Shown: positions 1 to 11,263 of the stretch, in pieces
Layout of the letters: every line of letters starts with the position of its first letter
Position numbering within the stretch: position 1 is the stretch's first letter
Assembly: GCA_947311845.1 (NCBI GenBank)
Contig: CAMZMU010000052.1
Coordinates: 133,949,169 to 134,013,168 of the forward strand
Direction of reading: 5' to 3'
DNA length: 64,000 nucleotides
DNA from: Poa pratensis
Taxonomy: Eukaryota > Streptophyta > Magnoliopsida > Poales > Poaceae
Notes under the pieces: generated by a model
What the model saw: only the letters and a program-made list of their open reading frames with translations
The model's database searches: none
Told to the model about the DNA's origin: nothing
Program-made: the position numbers and the translations under genes

Positions 1-548
1 TCATATCAAACATACTTTGTCTTGTCACTTCTCCTTGCATTCCTCAATCTGTTCTGAGACAAAAGAGGCAAGCAGTTGTTATGGTCCTGCAAATTGGATA
101 TGGAAGTTTTAGTATTGCAAGGGCCTCGTGGAGGTGGATGGCTGGACTGTGTGGGCGCCGTTGTGCTCAAGTGGCAAAGGAAAAAAAGGCGAATGGCTCA
201 TTTGGAGCAAATAGAGGGGAATATCTTCATGTGGTTCTTGCTTGACTTGATGGATGACATCCTATGGGTTTTGCTAAAATTTATCCCGAGAAGTCCTAAC
301 CAAGTCCATTTGTGGTGTTTAAAAAGGAACATAAAGTTCTACCAGGTACAAGTTCATGTTTAAAAAGAGAGAGATGTAGCCTTTTTGGCCTATTCAGAGT
401 GTGAATATAATTATTTAACCAATATTTCTACTTTACATCTTATCTCTTAAGTGAAGAAAGTTTATTCTAAGGGACGATGAACTCATAACCTTAACATAAA
501 ACCAGTAAGAAACTTGAACGAGCACCTCCCTCAGTAATAACTACTGCT
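1..548. repeat. Left arm of a ~548-bp near-perfect inverted repeat
   Basis: The first 548 bases are the reverse complement of 1100-1648. I see only one substitution (in the stretch around 227) and one 1-bp indel (in the stretch around 344). The arm may extend beyond the left edge. It carries no recognisable coding sequence; the 95-codon frame inside it is shared with the other arm and resembles no family I know. The arms flank two NOC4 exons (817-874 and 619-724). It may be a local inverted duplication or an assembly fold-back. Confidence 0.93.
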
Positions 549-618
549 ATCATCTACGAAATATTTATTGGTACATATAAATATGCAGAAAGCAGGAGGT
601 TAATGTAGTGAGACAAAC

Positions 619-3600
619 CTCGTCTCGGAAAACTGTTGCATAGGAGCCAGAACTAAAGTCTGTTATTTTCATCTCCGTGGTTTTGGCACGTACAGTAAGA
701 TCATTTTCAAGTGAGGCGACAAATCTGGCAGCAATATAACATCAAATGAGCTACAAAAGTAAACAGGAAAAAGGAGACGCCGTTGAAATAAAGATACTAA
801 GCTTTGTTCCTGTTACCTAGAAACTGCAGGTGTGTAGTGATGGCGCAGGGTGTCTATTTCCCACAAAGAACTACCTGTGGTATATAACCAAAGATGAATA
901 CATAATATGCAAAGGAATCGTTCACAAGAACTATACACAAAGAATAGCCTGACTTATGTGTCCATATGTTGACTTGCAATGGCCTCCAGTAACTCATTTC
1001 AAAAGTTGTTTGAAGCTGTAATTTGAAGAATAGACAAGTGAAACCAATCTCATGGTCTCACCACTTTTAATAGCGCGGACTTCCACTAGTCAAGCAAACA
1101 GCAGTAGTTATTACTGAGGGAGGTGCTCGTTCAAGTTTCTTACTGGTTTTATGTTAAGGTTATGAGTTCATCGTCCCTTAGAATAAACTTTCTTCACTTA
1201 AGAGATAAGATGTAAAGTAGAAATATTGGTTAAATAATTATATTCACACTCTGAATAGGCCAAAAAGGCTACATCTCTCTCTTTTTAAACATGAACTTGT
1301 ACCCTGGTAGAACTTTATGTTCCTTTTTAAACACCACAAATGGACTTGGTTAGGACTTCTCGGGATAAATTTTAGCAAAACCCATAGGATGTCATCCATC
1401 AAGTCAAGCAAGAACCACAGGAAGATATTCCCCTCTATTTGCTCCAAATGAGCCATTCGCCTTTTTTTCCTTTGCCACTTGAGCACAACGGCGCCCACAC
1501 AGTCCAGCCATCCACCTCCACGAGGCCCTTGCAATACTAAAACTTCCATATCCAATTTGCAGGACCATAACAACTGCTTGCCTCTTTTGTCTCAGAACAG
1601 ATTGAGGAATGCAAGGAGAAGTGACAAGACAAAGTATGTTTGATATGACTAGATACTTACGCATTGCACCAGACTTTGTAGGGTCTGTCTCTTCATTGTT
1701 AAAAGGATCAGCGCCAACCTTCTTAGGCTGACTAACTTCTCCACTGGTGGTATCATCCACAGGAACTTCCTGGAAGAGATTCCAAAGCACTGTTATCAAC
1801 TATTGAACAGCATGAAAATAAAATAAAATAAAGGTTCCTGCACAAGACAACATAAAAATGTGTGCATAAAGCAAACATGCTAACAAGACGTGGCTCATTG
1901 GCTGCACACAGATATATACACACTGCGTTCAATAAAGAGCTCCTATGTGCAAACTAAGAGGTTATAGCAAGCAACATACCCAATGAACCAAGAAATTAAT
2001 TGAGGGGTGCCTCCGCAGAAGATTATGAATTAAAGCAATGATGATAAGAGCTCCAGCTGGTGGTACTGAAAGGGTGAGTCTACTCAATCTTTTCGCAAAT
2101 GAAGCAGCAAGATGTGCAGAAACATATGAAGATTTCAGGCATGCGTCAAGAAGCTGCGAGAAGACAAGTCAAACATAAAGTCGTAAAATAGGTAACAGTT
2201 CAATAATAATAAGTTACAGGGAGGAAGAAACTCCCTCAGCATATTCTCAAGAAGAGGCAACAAGAGACAGGTTTTTTCAATCCGTGAATAACTGAATAGA
2301 TTAATACCACCCCACAGGATTCACATTTTTGAACCCTCACAGGCACACGTACCAACCACTGGCTATCATCCGTCCATCCTCGTGTAAACAGATAGGAATA
2401 GCTAGGTTTTTTCCATCTACAGTTATGGAAAAAGCAGGGGAAAGGCTGCCTAGAAATCCCTTCCCTAGACCCCACAATGTGTGGGAGCTTTCGGCACTCG
2501 GTACACCCTACAGTTATGGACGTGTACTAAATCCGTACGACAAGGGCTCAACAAAATAGGTGGTTAAAAGGAATGCTGAAGTCATACCATACAGCCTACT
2601 TGGTTTATGTGGATACAATAACCTGAAGATGAATAAAGGATAGGCGTCATGGTTAACTAGCTACCATGTTTAATATATCATATATTGGTACTCCCTCCGT
2701 TCCTAAATATAAGATGTTTTAGGTGTTTCACATGTTGTCTAGATTCGGACTAAATTGAGTGAACATACACACTAAAACGTGCCTAGATACATGTGTATAC
2801 ATGTGAATGTGGAAAAGAGCATTTTATATTGTGGAACGGAGGGAGTACATACTAGTTGTTTACATCAACATATTAACATGGTGCATTCCACAGATTCCAC
2901 TTGAGAAATAGTTACTGCCAAAGGAGATGACATATTACTAGATGATGGATATGATGATGGCCAAAGCAGCATGTAAAGAGTATGTGGTGGCCAAAGTAGA
3001 TGACCTGTTACTAGACGATGGATACGAGTTCTGCCATAGCTCGGACGATTTACAGACCTTCCAAACCCGTTTTAGTTTGCAGGACTCGTTATGTTGTAAA
3101 AGTACATTCATAGGGTAACCATAATATCAAATCGTATTCAGAGCTACTTACTTGCAAGAACACTGACCGATGTTTTGCCATGAACACAGCAGGAGTCAGT
3201 AATGCATAGAGCTTCTCATAGAATTTTGGATATTCCAGATTATGTTGTGTCATGAGGATGAAAAGACCACTTAAGGCCATCACACTGATCACACCACCGA
3301 TGTCATATGATCTAGTTAAGAAATCACTTCAACAGAAACACGTAGAGTCATAAGATTTCTATCAGTCGTGTCAAACAAAATACAGACATGACCAAGATAA
3401 ACATAAAAATCATACCACAAGATGGCTGGGTTTGACATTGAAGGAATTACATTCTGATGAATAGTAGGAAGGACCTGCAAATCCAAATTATCACTCAATG
3501 TAGGAAACTACCAGCAATTGAAGTATTCTCGAAAGGAGGTATTACTGCAAAACATAACCAAGTATTCCTAACTCATAATACCAACAATAAACTACAGTTC

Positions 3601-6111
3601 TATCATCCCAAGTGGCTATACAGTTCCAATATTATATATTTATAATAAAGCCCCCTTGCATGTCAGAATGCAAGAAAACTAGGTCCATTGTTTTAGAAGA
3701 AAAAAGAAGTCAGGAAATCACCACCAGCAATCTGTGCTTGGAACGGTGTCCCAAATTCAGATGCAATGAAATAACAGCTCATAAACAGTTCGAGAAGAAG
3801 CAATTAGCTAATTCTTATCATGTGATGCATAAAAATTAAATAATGAAAAATAGCAAGATTGCGTGATACTGTTAGTCTTAGAGCTTCCAGAACAAGAACA
3901 TATTTACCTCCTTGTATACATCAAGTGGAAGTGGTAGCTTCAGAAAGGCTAGCCATGCTTTAGTGAACTTCACTTTTAGCTTTTTATTTATATGTGTAGC
4001 TGAGGAGCCCTGCAAAGTTTCAAAGCTTAGTCGCTAGAAACTTGCCAAAATATTTTATTCCATAAAGTGTATATGTAAGTACCTCAGAGTTCTTCTCTCC
4101 TTTTAATGAAATGCCTTCACAAGCACAAAAAAAGAGGTCAGAATGCACTATTCCAGTATTTCCACCATAATGCTTGCACGAAGAACAGTAGCACACCCCC
4201 AATGATAAAAGGGCAATACATAAGAGGAAATACAAATGCTATTGAAGAACAGAGGGATGTTGGCCTACAGGATCAGTTGGAAATACTCACCAACTGCACT
4301 CAACATATCAAACTTTGATTCCTTCTGAAAATCCAATGCAGGCATATGCACCAATATATTGTATATATTGCGTATAAAAATAACACTCCTGCTAAAGAAA
4401 AATAGGTGCATAAGCAATAAAAAATAGGTACATGATGAACCAACAAACTATTATGATGTAATAATCACGGCATACATTATCAGCTGCAATACTGCAGATG
4501 ATTGTGCAGGGCTAAAAGCTAGAAAACCGTGGCACAAACAACATTACAAGCTAAACCACACAAATCCAAGCATGAACAACTAACAAACACACAGGTTTCA
4601 AAAAAAAAAACTAACAAACACACCCTTAGTTTCTAAAACACTGCCAGTTGTCGATAATCAAGGTGGTGATACAAGAATCTGCACATAGAAACTACAACTA
4701 CAAGCATGTCTTTCCTACTTTCCCTTGTTTTTTATAAGCAAGAATGCTCATACTGGGTGAGCGCTGAGCACAAAATGTCAGTAGATACGGTGCAAAGTAG
4801 CATACTGCTTAGAACTTGCAATGAAAAAATAATCACCAAGTAAAGGTCGTTCCATCATAGTTGGTTCACAAAGTTGCATTCACAAGCATAACATAATGTT
4901 CACGATTTAAGATAGCTTCGGATAAGAAACAAAGTACCTGTCTTCAGAGCTGTCATCCCCATTCTGCATGACATCTTTCCCAGCGCCTGATTGAAACAAA
5001 AGTAAAGTAACTATTTAGTGGGAAATCATATGCGGCCAATCAAACTAAGTAGAATATGAGAGAGATTACCGGTGGTTTGACTGCCCAGACTGTTGGTGAT
5101 CTTGTCTAAGCTAGTATAAGTAAAATAACTGCAGGAGAAATTGCAGGAAAATTAGTGCACTGCAAGAGTATTCCATCAAGCAAATTAGCAATATCACCAA
5201 CTCTACACAAATGAATTTCTCAGGAAAGCAAGCTTCAAGGATCTAACAATACAATATAGCAGCATTAACTGAAGGAGTGGTGAACACATACCAAACATCA
5301 GCATATTTAGAGTACTTGAACTCAAGCAAGTCTAGCAAAGGGTCAATCGAATCGGTAGCGTGAACCTGCAATAAATGGAGACACATAAAAAACAGACACT
5401 GAACAATACTTCTGGCTGCAGGAAACATGTGTACTTGGTGAAGTACGAACGGGGCTACGGAAACGAAGTTTGTGCTCACACGAAGCCAAATTAGTAGGGA
5501 AGTCTGAAGTAAACTTCCTAGTCTCACAGAAGAACTCACCACGGCGTGGAGAAACTTGTGGTAAATTGCAGAGTGGAACCTCCCGTCCTTCCCCAGCTTC
5601 ACGAAATCCATAAACGCATCCAACGCCACTTCCTGCCGCCCACGAACAAAAGCTTACACCAAATTCACCAACTCACCACCGCCGAACGAACACGCAAATG
5701 AATAGCAGCAGCAACAACCGCAAAACTCACCCTGATCGCGTCATCGCTGTGGGGCGATACGCTGAGCTCGATGAGCGCGGCAACGAACTCGTCGAAGCGC
5801 TGGCGCAGCCAGGCTCCGAACACGAGCTCGGGGTCGCTGCTCGCACCCTCCGCAGCAGCGGCGGCGGCGGAGGGGATGGAGGGGAGCAAGGGCTCGAAGA
5901 AGGACTGGAGCGAGATGAGCGCCTCGAGGGCGACGCTGAGCGGCTTGGAGTGGGAGAGGAGCGCGAGGAGGGTGGGGGCGTGGTTGAGGTGGGCACGCGA
6001 GGAGAGGAGCTCGTGGCCGAGCGACTTCACCTGCTCATGGGTTAGGGCCCCGGATTTGGACTTCCGCTTCTTAGTGACGGACGCCGCCGTAGACGACGAC
6101 GATTTGCCCAT
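619..6111 (-). CDS. NOC4: Nucleolar complex protein 4 homologue (NOC4/NOC4L, CBF/Mak21 family), 3' end outside window
   Basis: NOC4 pairs with NOP14 in the yeast and human systems and acts in the nucleolus in 40S ribosome subunit maturation and export. I joined 14 exons, all with GT..AG borders and matching phases: 5731-6111, 5540-5632, 5292-5365, 5070-5128, 4938-4986, 4291-4388, 4083-4114, 3908-4009, 3416-3474, 3152-3326, 1980-2153, 1661-1769, 817-874, 619-724. They give 523 uninterrupted codons. The N-terminus (about residues 10-20) is a basic KKRKSKS-type nuclear or nucleolar signal. Residues about 320-470 match the CBF/Mak21 region (SGLFILMTQH, LEYPKFYEKLYALLTP, HNLLRRHPS), and the last exon reads LENDLTVRAKTTEMKI. 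The start at 6111 is the first in-frame ATG. The remaining few tens of residues should lie left of the window. Odd points are the inverted repeat flanking exons 13-14, a Stowaway MITE in intron 10 and a LINE fragment 90 bp upstream of the ATG. Confidence 0.9.
1100..1648. repeat. Right arm of the inverted repeat, inside NOC4 intron 12
   Basis: This arm lies in the NOC4 intron between exon 12 (1661-1769) and exon 13 (817-874), ending 12 bp from the exon 12 donor. Reverse-complemented it aligns with 1-548 end to end. The inner boundary is sharp: identity stops at 548 and 1100. The spacer of 551 bp contains exons 13 and 14. Confidence 0.93.
2691..2845. mobile_element. Stowaway (Tc1/Mariner) MITE in NOC4 intron 10
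   Basis: The element begins CTCCCTCCGTTCCTAAATAT and ends with a matching inverted terminus (GGAACGGAGGGAG). It is flanked by TA at 2689-2690 and 2846-2847. At 155 bp and AT-rich, it is typical of the grass Stowaway group. It sits well away from the splice sites of exons 10 and 11. Confidence 0.93.
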
Positions 6112-6215
6112 GGTCAGAGGGTGCGCGCGGGAGGCGGCGGCGAGGCGGGGGATGGGGCGGGGCGGCGAGGTTGGGGGAGATGGTGGGTTGGACACCGTGG
6201 GTTCTGGGGTTTATT

Positions 6216-7420
6216 CCTGAAGTTGCAATGTGGATTGCCCTCCATCTCCTGATTACTCATACAATGCTTGAGTAGACATGATAAACCTTCGGCTGCCAAT
6301 AGAAAAAGGTAGGGCGAGATCGGGTCCCCCTGACGGATACCTCTCGTAGGCTTGAACTCCTTAGTCTGCCCTCCATTAAACAGGATGGAAAAAGTCACTG
6401 ATTTTACTCCTCTCATAACGGTGTCAACAAAAATTGGTGAAAACCCCAATTTCTTCATAATAGCCTCTAGATAATTCCAGTCCACACGATCGTATGCCTT
6501 TCTCATATCTAGCTTTAAAGCACAAAAAGCCTTCTTCTTGCTCCTGTTAAACTTCATAAAATGGAGGCATTCATATGCAGTGATCACATTATCTGTAATG
6601 AGTCGGCCTGGCACGAAAGCTGACTGTTCTTCGGATACAATATCAGGGAGAACCTTTTTTAGACGGTTCGCAAGTACCTTCGATGCAATTTTGTACACCA
6701 CATTGCACAAGCTAATCGGTCTAAACTGAGAGAGAGATGTAGGGTTTACGATCTTGGGAATAAGAACAATGAACGTCTTGTTTATCTCCTCCTGCGAGTC
6801 CTCTCTGCTAAGGATCCTCAAAACAATCTTCGTGACCTCCTCACTACATAAACTCCAGTGCTTCTGGAAAAAATGAGCTGGGAAACCATCAGGCCCCGGC
6901 GCCTTTGTGGGAAACATCTGAAAGAGGGCCGTTTTTATTTCATCTTGGCTATAGGGCTGAAGCAATTCAACAATCATCTCACTCGTTACTTTCCGTGGTA
7001 CATGTGAGAGTACTTCTTCTATCCCAATTGTTCCCTCAGCTTTATAAAGATCCTCATAGAAGGTTGTAGTCATGGTCTCCAATTCACCATGATCTGTGCA
7101 TACCGAACCGTCCACCCGCGTCAGCCTATCAATCTTGTTTTTCTTCCTGCGATTACTAGCTTTTAGGTGGAAAAAACGAGTATTTCTATCTCCTTCCGCT
7201 AACCATTGAACACGAGCTCTTTGCCGCCACATTATTTCTTCACGGTAGGCCAGCTCAGCAAGTCTCTCCTCCACCTTCTTCTCTTCATACGATGGACCCA
7301 CCCGAAAAAGATCCGACCGTAGTAGCTTCAGCTTGGTGCGTAGCTCCCTCTGTTCTGCTCGAACAGCACCAAAAGATGTGCAACCCCAGCTCGACAGTGC
7401 ACCGGAACGGCTTCTGTACT
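6216..7420 (-). mobile_element. Internal fragment of a LINE (non-LTR) reverse transcriptase with 15-bp target duplication
   Basis: The minus frame encodes the N-terminal and central part of a plant LINE reverse transcriptase. Visible motifs are WLAEGDRNTRFFH, KAPGPDGFPAHFFQKHW, FRPISLCNVVYKI, SAFVPGRLITDN, LDMRKAYDRVDW and the GIRQGDPISPYLF block. The copy stops before the YADD/FADD catalytic box and lacks endonuclease, RNase H and poly(A) tail. Both sides carry the 15-mer GTTCTGGGGTTTATT (6201-6215 and 7421-7435), marking the insertion precisely. It lies in the 5' leader of NOC4 in the same orientation. A frame of about 395 codons runs from the RT fragment through the NOC4 leader and stops by the NOC4 ATG; this is probably fortuitous. 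Confidence 0.88.
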
Positions 7421-7435
7421 GTTCTGGGGTTTATT

Positions 7436-7700
7436 GATCAGCGAGACTGGCAAGCTGGTCTCACTTGTTAGTTCGGCCCATACAGGAAGGCTGAGGGCAT
7501 GCGCGCGGGCCTACGCCTTCTGCCTACTGGACCGCGCCAGAAAGCCCAGTATTACAGAGTTTTTCAACAATTTCATTTCAGTCTAAACTGGGAGCTTCTT
7601 TATATGGCTCATTAGCGACCGTTCCGCCCCGCGCCGCCTACGTGCTTTCTTACATGGGCCGGCCCAAGTGTTTTGCGCGTGTATAACATTTCTCTGGCTG
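7436..7700 (-). promoter_or_regulatory. Probable original NOC4 promoter, displaced by the LINE fragment
   Basis: If the LINE fragment and one duplication copy are removed, this sequence abuts the NOC4 leader. It holds GGCCCATA at 7475-7482 and the palindromic TGGGCCGGCCCA at 7655-7666. GGCCCA/TGGGCC (site II, UP1) motifs are common in plant promoters of ribosome-biogenesis and growth genes, which fits a nucleolar protein. No TATA box was recognised. Whether transcription now starts here or inside the LINE cannot be told from sequence. Confidence 0.45.
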
Positions 7701-7879
7701 CTTCGTTCGTTCGTTATACCGTTTCTGTTTCTGAAACTTTGACGTGAGTTTCTATCCGGTACGTCTGTACGGAAGCGCTTGATAAATCTTGTTTTGATTT
7801 TTATTCGTGAACACTTAAAGTAGGAAGAACTGTTTTGAGCAGCAGCTTCACATATATTTGTACGTAGGAGTACTAGAAA

Positions 7880-8730
7880 TTTTATCTAGGTTTTTGAACT
7901 ATGTAATAATGTAGATAAAAAATGTGTAAAATTAGGAAAATATGGAACAATTTTAAAAGTGAACAGAAAAAAGCGGTGGAACGGAAACTATTTTTGAACG
8001 ATTTTAAAAGTGAACGGAAATTATTTTGAATGATTTTAAAAGTGAACAAAAAAAGGTCGGTGAACAAAAATATTTTTGAACAGATTTAAAAAGTGAACAA
8101 AAAATGTTTACGAACGAAAGTTATTTTTGAATGATTTTTAAAGTGAAAAAAATTATTCTGAACGAAAATTATTTCAAACAATTTTAAAAGTGAACAAAAA
8201 ATATTTTATACGAAAATTATTTTGGAATGATTTTAAAATTGAACAGAAAAGGTAGTAAAACGGAAACAATTTTTGAACGATTTTAAAAAATGAACAGAAA
8301 TGGGGTGAATGGAACTATTTTTGAAAGATTTTAAAAGTGAACAAAAAAAGCGGTGGAACTGAAACTATTTTTGAATGATTTTAAAAGTGAACGAATATTA
8401 TTTTGAACAAAAATTATTTTGAACGATTTTAAAAGTGAATAAAAATTATTTTGAACGAAAATTATTTTGGAACGGTTTTAAAATTGAACAGAAAAGGCTA
8501 GTAAACGGAAACTATTTATAAACGATTTTAAACAATGAAGAGATATAGGGGTGGACGGAAATTATTTTTGAACTATTTTTAAGTACACAAAAAAGGGTGA
8601 CAAAAAAGATTCTTGAACGATTTTAAAAGTGATAAAAAAAAGGTCTGTGAACGGATTTTTTTTGAACGTTTTGAAAATTGAACAAACATAGGGTGAACTA
8701 AAACTATTCTGAACTATTAACGAAAAAATT
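7880..8730. repeat. AT-rich degenerate tandem repeat
   Basis: The stretch repeats variants of TTTTGAACGATTTTAAAAGTGAAC followed by an A-rich run, roughly every 40-60 bases and at least a dozen times. Alternate units carry GGTGGAACGGAAACTAT or GAAAATTATTT. No coding sequence is seen. It looks like a minisatellite-type expansion, possibly the internal repeat of an unidentified transposon. Confidence 0.75.
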
Positions 8731-9189
8731 AATATATAAAAGAAAACGGAAATAAAATATCAAAGCAACCTCTCGCGTATTGTGGATGACAAAAGAAACC
8801 GTAAACTGCTTTGTGCAACCACGTATCGGGAGCAGACCTGAAGAACAATGGAGGAGAAAAGAAAATGGTAAACCGCGTTTTGCTCCTCGCCTGGAAATAT
8901 CAAAGCAATCTCAAATGAACTAAATGGGCCCGGCCCAGTCATAGATGCTTCAGGCGACGGAGGCAAAATGCGTCGCTAATGGGCGATGTATAGAATCCGC
9001 GGTCTAAACTAGAAGGAGTCCAAGTCTAGGAAAAATATCCCTTATTGCGAATATTGAACCCAATACTGAAAGAAGAGACATAAGGAGGAATGTATACTCT
9101 AAGAGAAAAGGACCCAAATAAATTTGGATACCTAAAATGATCTTCCGCAAGTAGAATCCTCCAGGGTAAATCAACAGAAGCGTGTTGAC

Positions 9190-9430
9190 TGGGCAGCTCG
9201 GCCGGACGGCCGGAAAATTTTGGGCCGATCCGGGCCAGGCTTGCACATCGGGCCGGGCTCGGGCTTAACGAAAACATGAATTTAGCAAGGATCGAGCCGG
9301 GTCGATCGGGCTTTGTCGGGCTCAGGCTGGGCTCGGGCATGATTTATGTGGCCCGACTGTCGGGTCAGGCTTAGGCCTGGGGTTTTTTGCGACGGGATTT
9401 TTTAGGCCCGGCTCGAGCCCGGCCCTGCCC
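9190..9430. repeat. GC-rich repetitive stretch of GGGCTCGGGC / GGCCCGGCTCGAGCC words
   Basis: The stretch has many overlapping GGGC, CGGG and GGCCGGGC words on both strands, including GGGCCGGGCTCGGGC near 9252 and GGCCCGGCTCGAGCCCGGCCC near 9404. The frames across it are low-complexity Arg/Pro/Gly and resemble no family. It was split from sequence beyond 22677 by the gypsy insertion. The 300 bases before it (8730-9190) hold nothing recognisable. Confidence 0.5.
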
Positions 9431-9470
9431 GAGAAATGCCCAAGTATAGCTAGAGGCAAAAAAAGGATAC

Positions 9471-9966
9471 TGACGAGGGGTAGACTCATCAAGACCCATG
9501 ATTAAGGTCCCTGGGTTGTGAATATGGGGGAGAGAACGTGGTAGAGCTGGAAGTATCGTCGGCTGACAAGCGGGGCAAGGATTTTACCCAGGTTCAGGGC
9601 CCTCGTGTGGAGGTAACACCCCTACGTCCTGCCTGTCTGTTATTGATTTGCGAATATGGTGGTTACACGGGAGTCCCGGCGAGATGCTGATCTCGCTAGG
9701 GTTTGTGGTGGTTCTCGAAGTGCGTGTTCGGTTCGACGGCCCTCCCAGTCTTTAAATAATAGGCTGGGTCTCGGGTGTTCGTAACCGACTCAAATTACAT
9801 GTATGGTAAGTATGAAACCGACTATATCTTCGCCTAACTTGGAGGATACTCCATCTTCCTTGGGCCTCCCTTCATGGGCTTTTCGTAGGCTCTTGATAGT
9901 TGGGCCTAGTCGATACGTGCACCAGGTACGCTCATGATAGGGTACCCGATAGGCATACCCATGTCA
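9471..9966 (-). repeat. 3' LTR of the Tat-type element
   Basis: The LTR is 496 bp and reads TGACGAGGGG...CCCATGTCA on the plus strand, flanked outside by GATAC. Inside it the sequence GCCCCGAGTAC follows, which on the element strand reads as a short G-rich tract (ACTCGGGGCTAC) and is the likely remnant of the polypurine tract. Confidence 0.94.
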
Positions 9967-11263
9967 GTAGCCCCGAGTACTTGTCTGATTCGAGGAGTCG
10001 GGTATGGACTCATTTATCTGTGCACGTTATATTCTTTGCATCTGCATTTTATAATTGGAATTCCTGTATGAAATAGCACATGTTGTCTATGTCGAGTATC
10101 TCATCGACTATGATTTTTTGCTTATGATAATTAAGTGATAATAGCTTAGCAGGCTCGGCACTCACGACGGATCGAGGCCGGTTAACTACCATTCGGGCAA
10201 AACCATACTAGCTTTTTCAATCAAACTCGAGTCTCCGGACTCGAATCTGGAACAGACTGGTCAGACTCGAATCAGGCCGTTGAGGTCTTACTGAATCGAA
10301 CTGCAGTATAACTTTGAATTTACCCAACGCGTCCGTCGGGATTTTCATCATGTCTGCTGACACGGAAAGTTTAAGAATAACGCTGCTGGAGCGGTCCCTA
10401 GCCCAGCTCGACTGATCGGCGGGTCTTACCTTTGCACTATGCATGCAGCATCCGAGGATCGTCAGATACAACTCGGGAATATTTCGAGTATGATTTTGTT
10501 TATGAACTGAATCGATTAATTTATCGACTGATACTTTGTCGTTATTCTATCGGGTGCGCGACAGCGCTCCCGATGGGAGTAGCCCCCGAGATTGTGCTTT
10601 ATTGCTTGCAATGGAGGATAATCTCAAAACCTTTTTTATCCTGCATATATTAGTCAAAGAAATTTTTTGATACGCTCCCGATGGGAGTATTATGGTTCAG
10701 TCGAATTAAAGTCGACTGGCATCTCTGTTCGCGGTCGAAAGACCAATCGAAATTCTTGTGTGTTATCAGTCGAAGGAAACATTGAGTGACTTGTATGCTA
10801 ATTGTACAGGATAAAGTAACGTCAGCGATGACGCATTTTGCGACTGCCATCTCTGACAAGCGGTGGCGTGCCTGGTAAGACTGATGGGACGCGACATGCT
10901 TGTGGGCCCATTATGCAGAGCTGACCAAGGACGGCGCTGCTTGGACTTGATTTGACCGCTCTGGCGCGATTTTCACGGTGCGTGATGATGGTCCTGGATT
11001 CCCGTGCGTAGTGGACGGAGTAGCCGGCGATGGTTGCTCTCCGTGGCCGCCACGTGTACGGTGGGACGTCGCGCGGAGCGTATGTTTTATGGATTAATGG
11101 AGAGGATCGTTTTTGTCCTGTTGTAAATAGGGAGAGAAGCGCAGGCAGAGTTTTTTTACTTGCCATTTGCTCTCTGCGCCGCCCCTGATCTCATCTTCCT
11201 CCTTGCGCCTATCGCCATTGTTTTGCGCCCAAGCTTGCTGCACTCCACTCCTCCACACCACCA

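Noticed and set aside
6112..6195. An N-terminal extension of NOC4 (VSNPPSPPTSPP...)
   Set aside because: The frame start is GTG, not ATG, in what is the leader. The ATG at 6111 is the first.
5665..6220. Several overlapping plus-strand open frames (90-150 codons) over the first exon of NOC4
   Set aside because: They are antisense shadows of a GC-rich exon. The minus frame matches NOC4 and joins 13 further exons in phase.
6114..6240. A chimeric gene running from the LINE reverse transcriptase through the NOC4 leader
   Set aside because: The tail is Arg/Pro-rich translated leader sequence and ends at the NOC4 ATG. There is no splice or family support.
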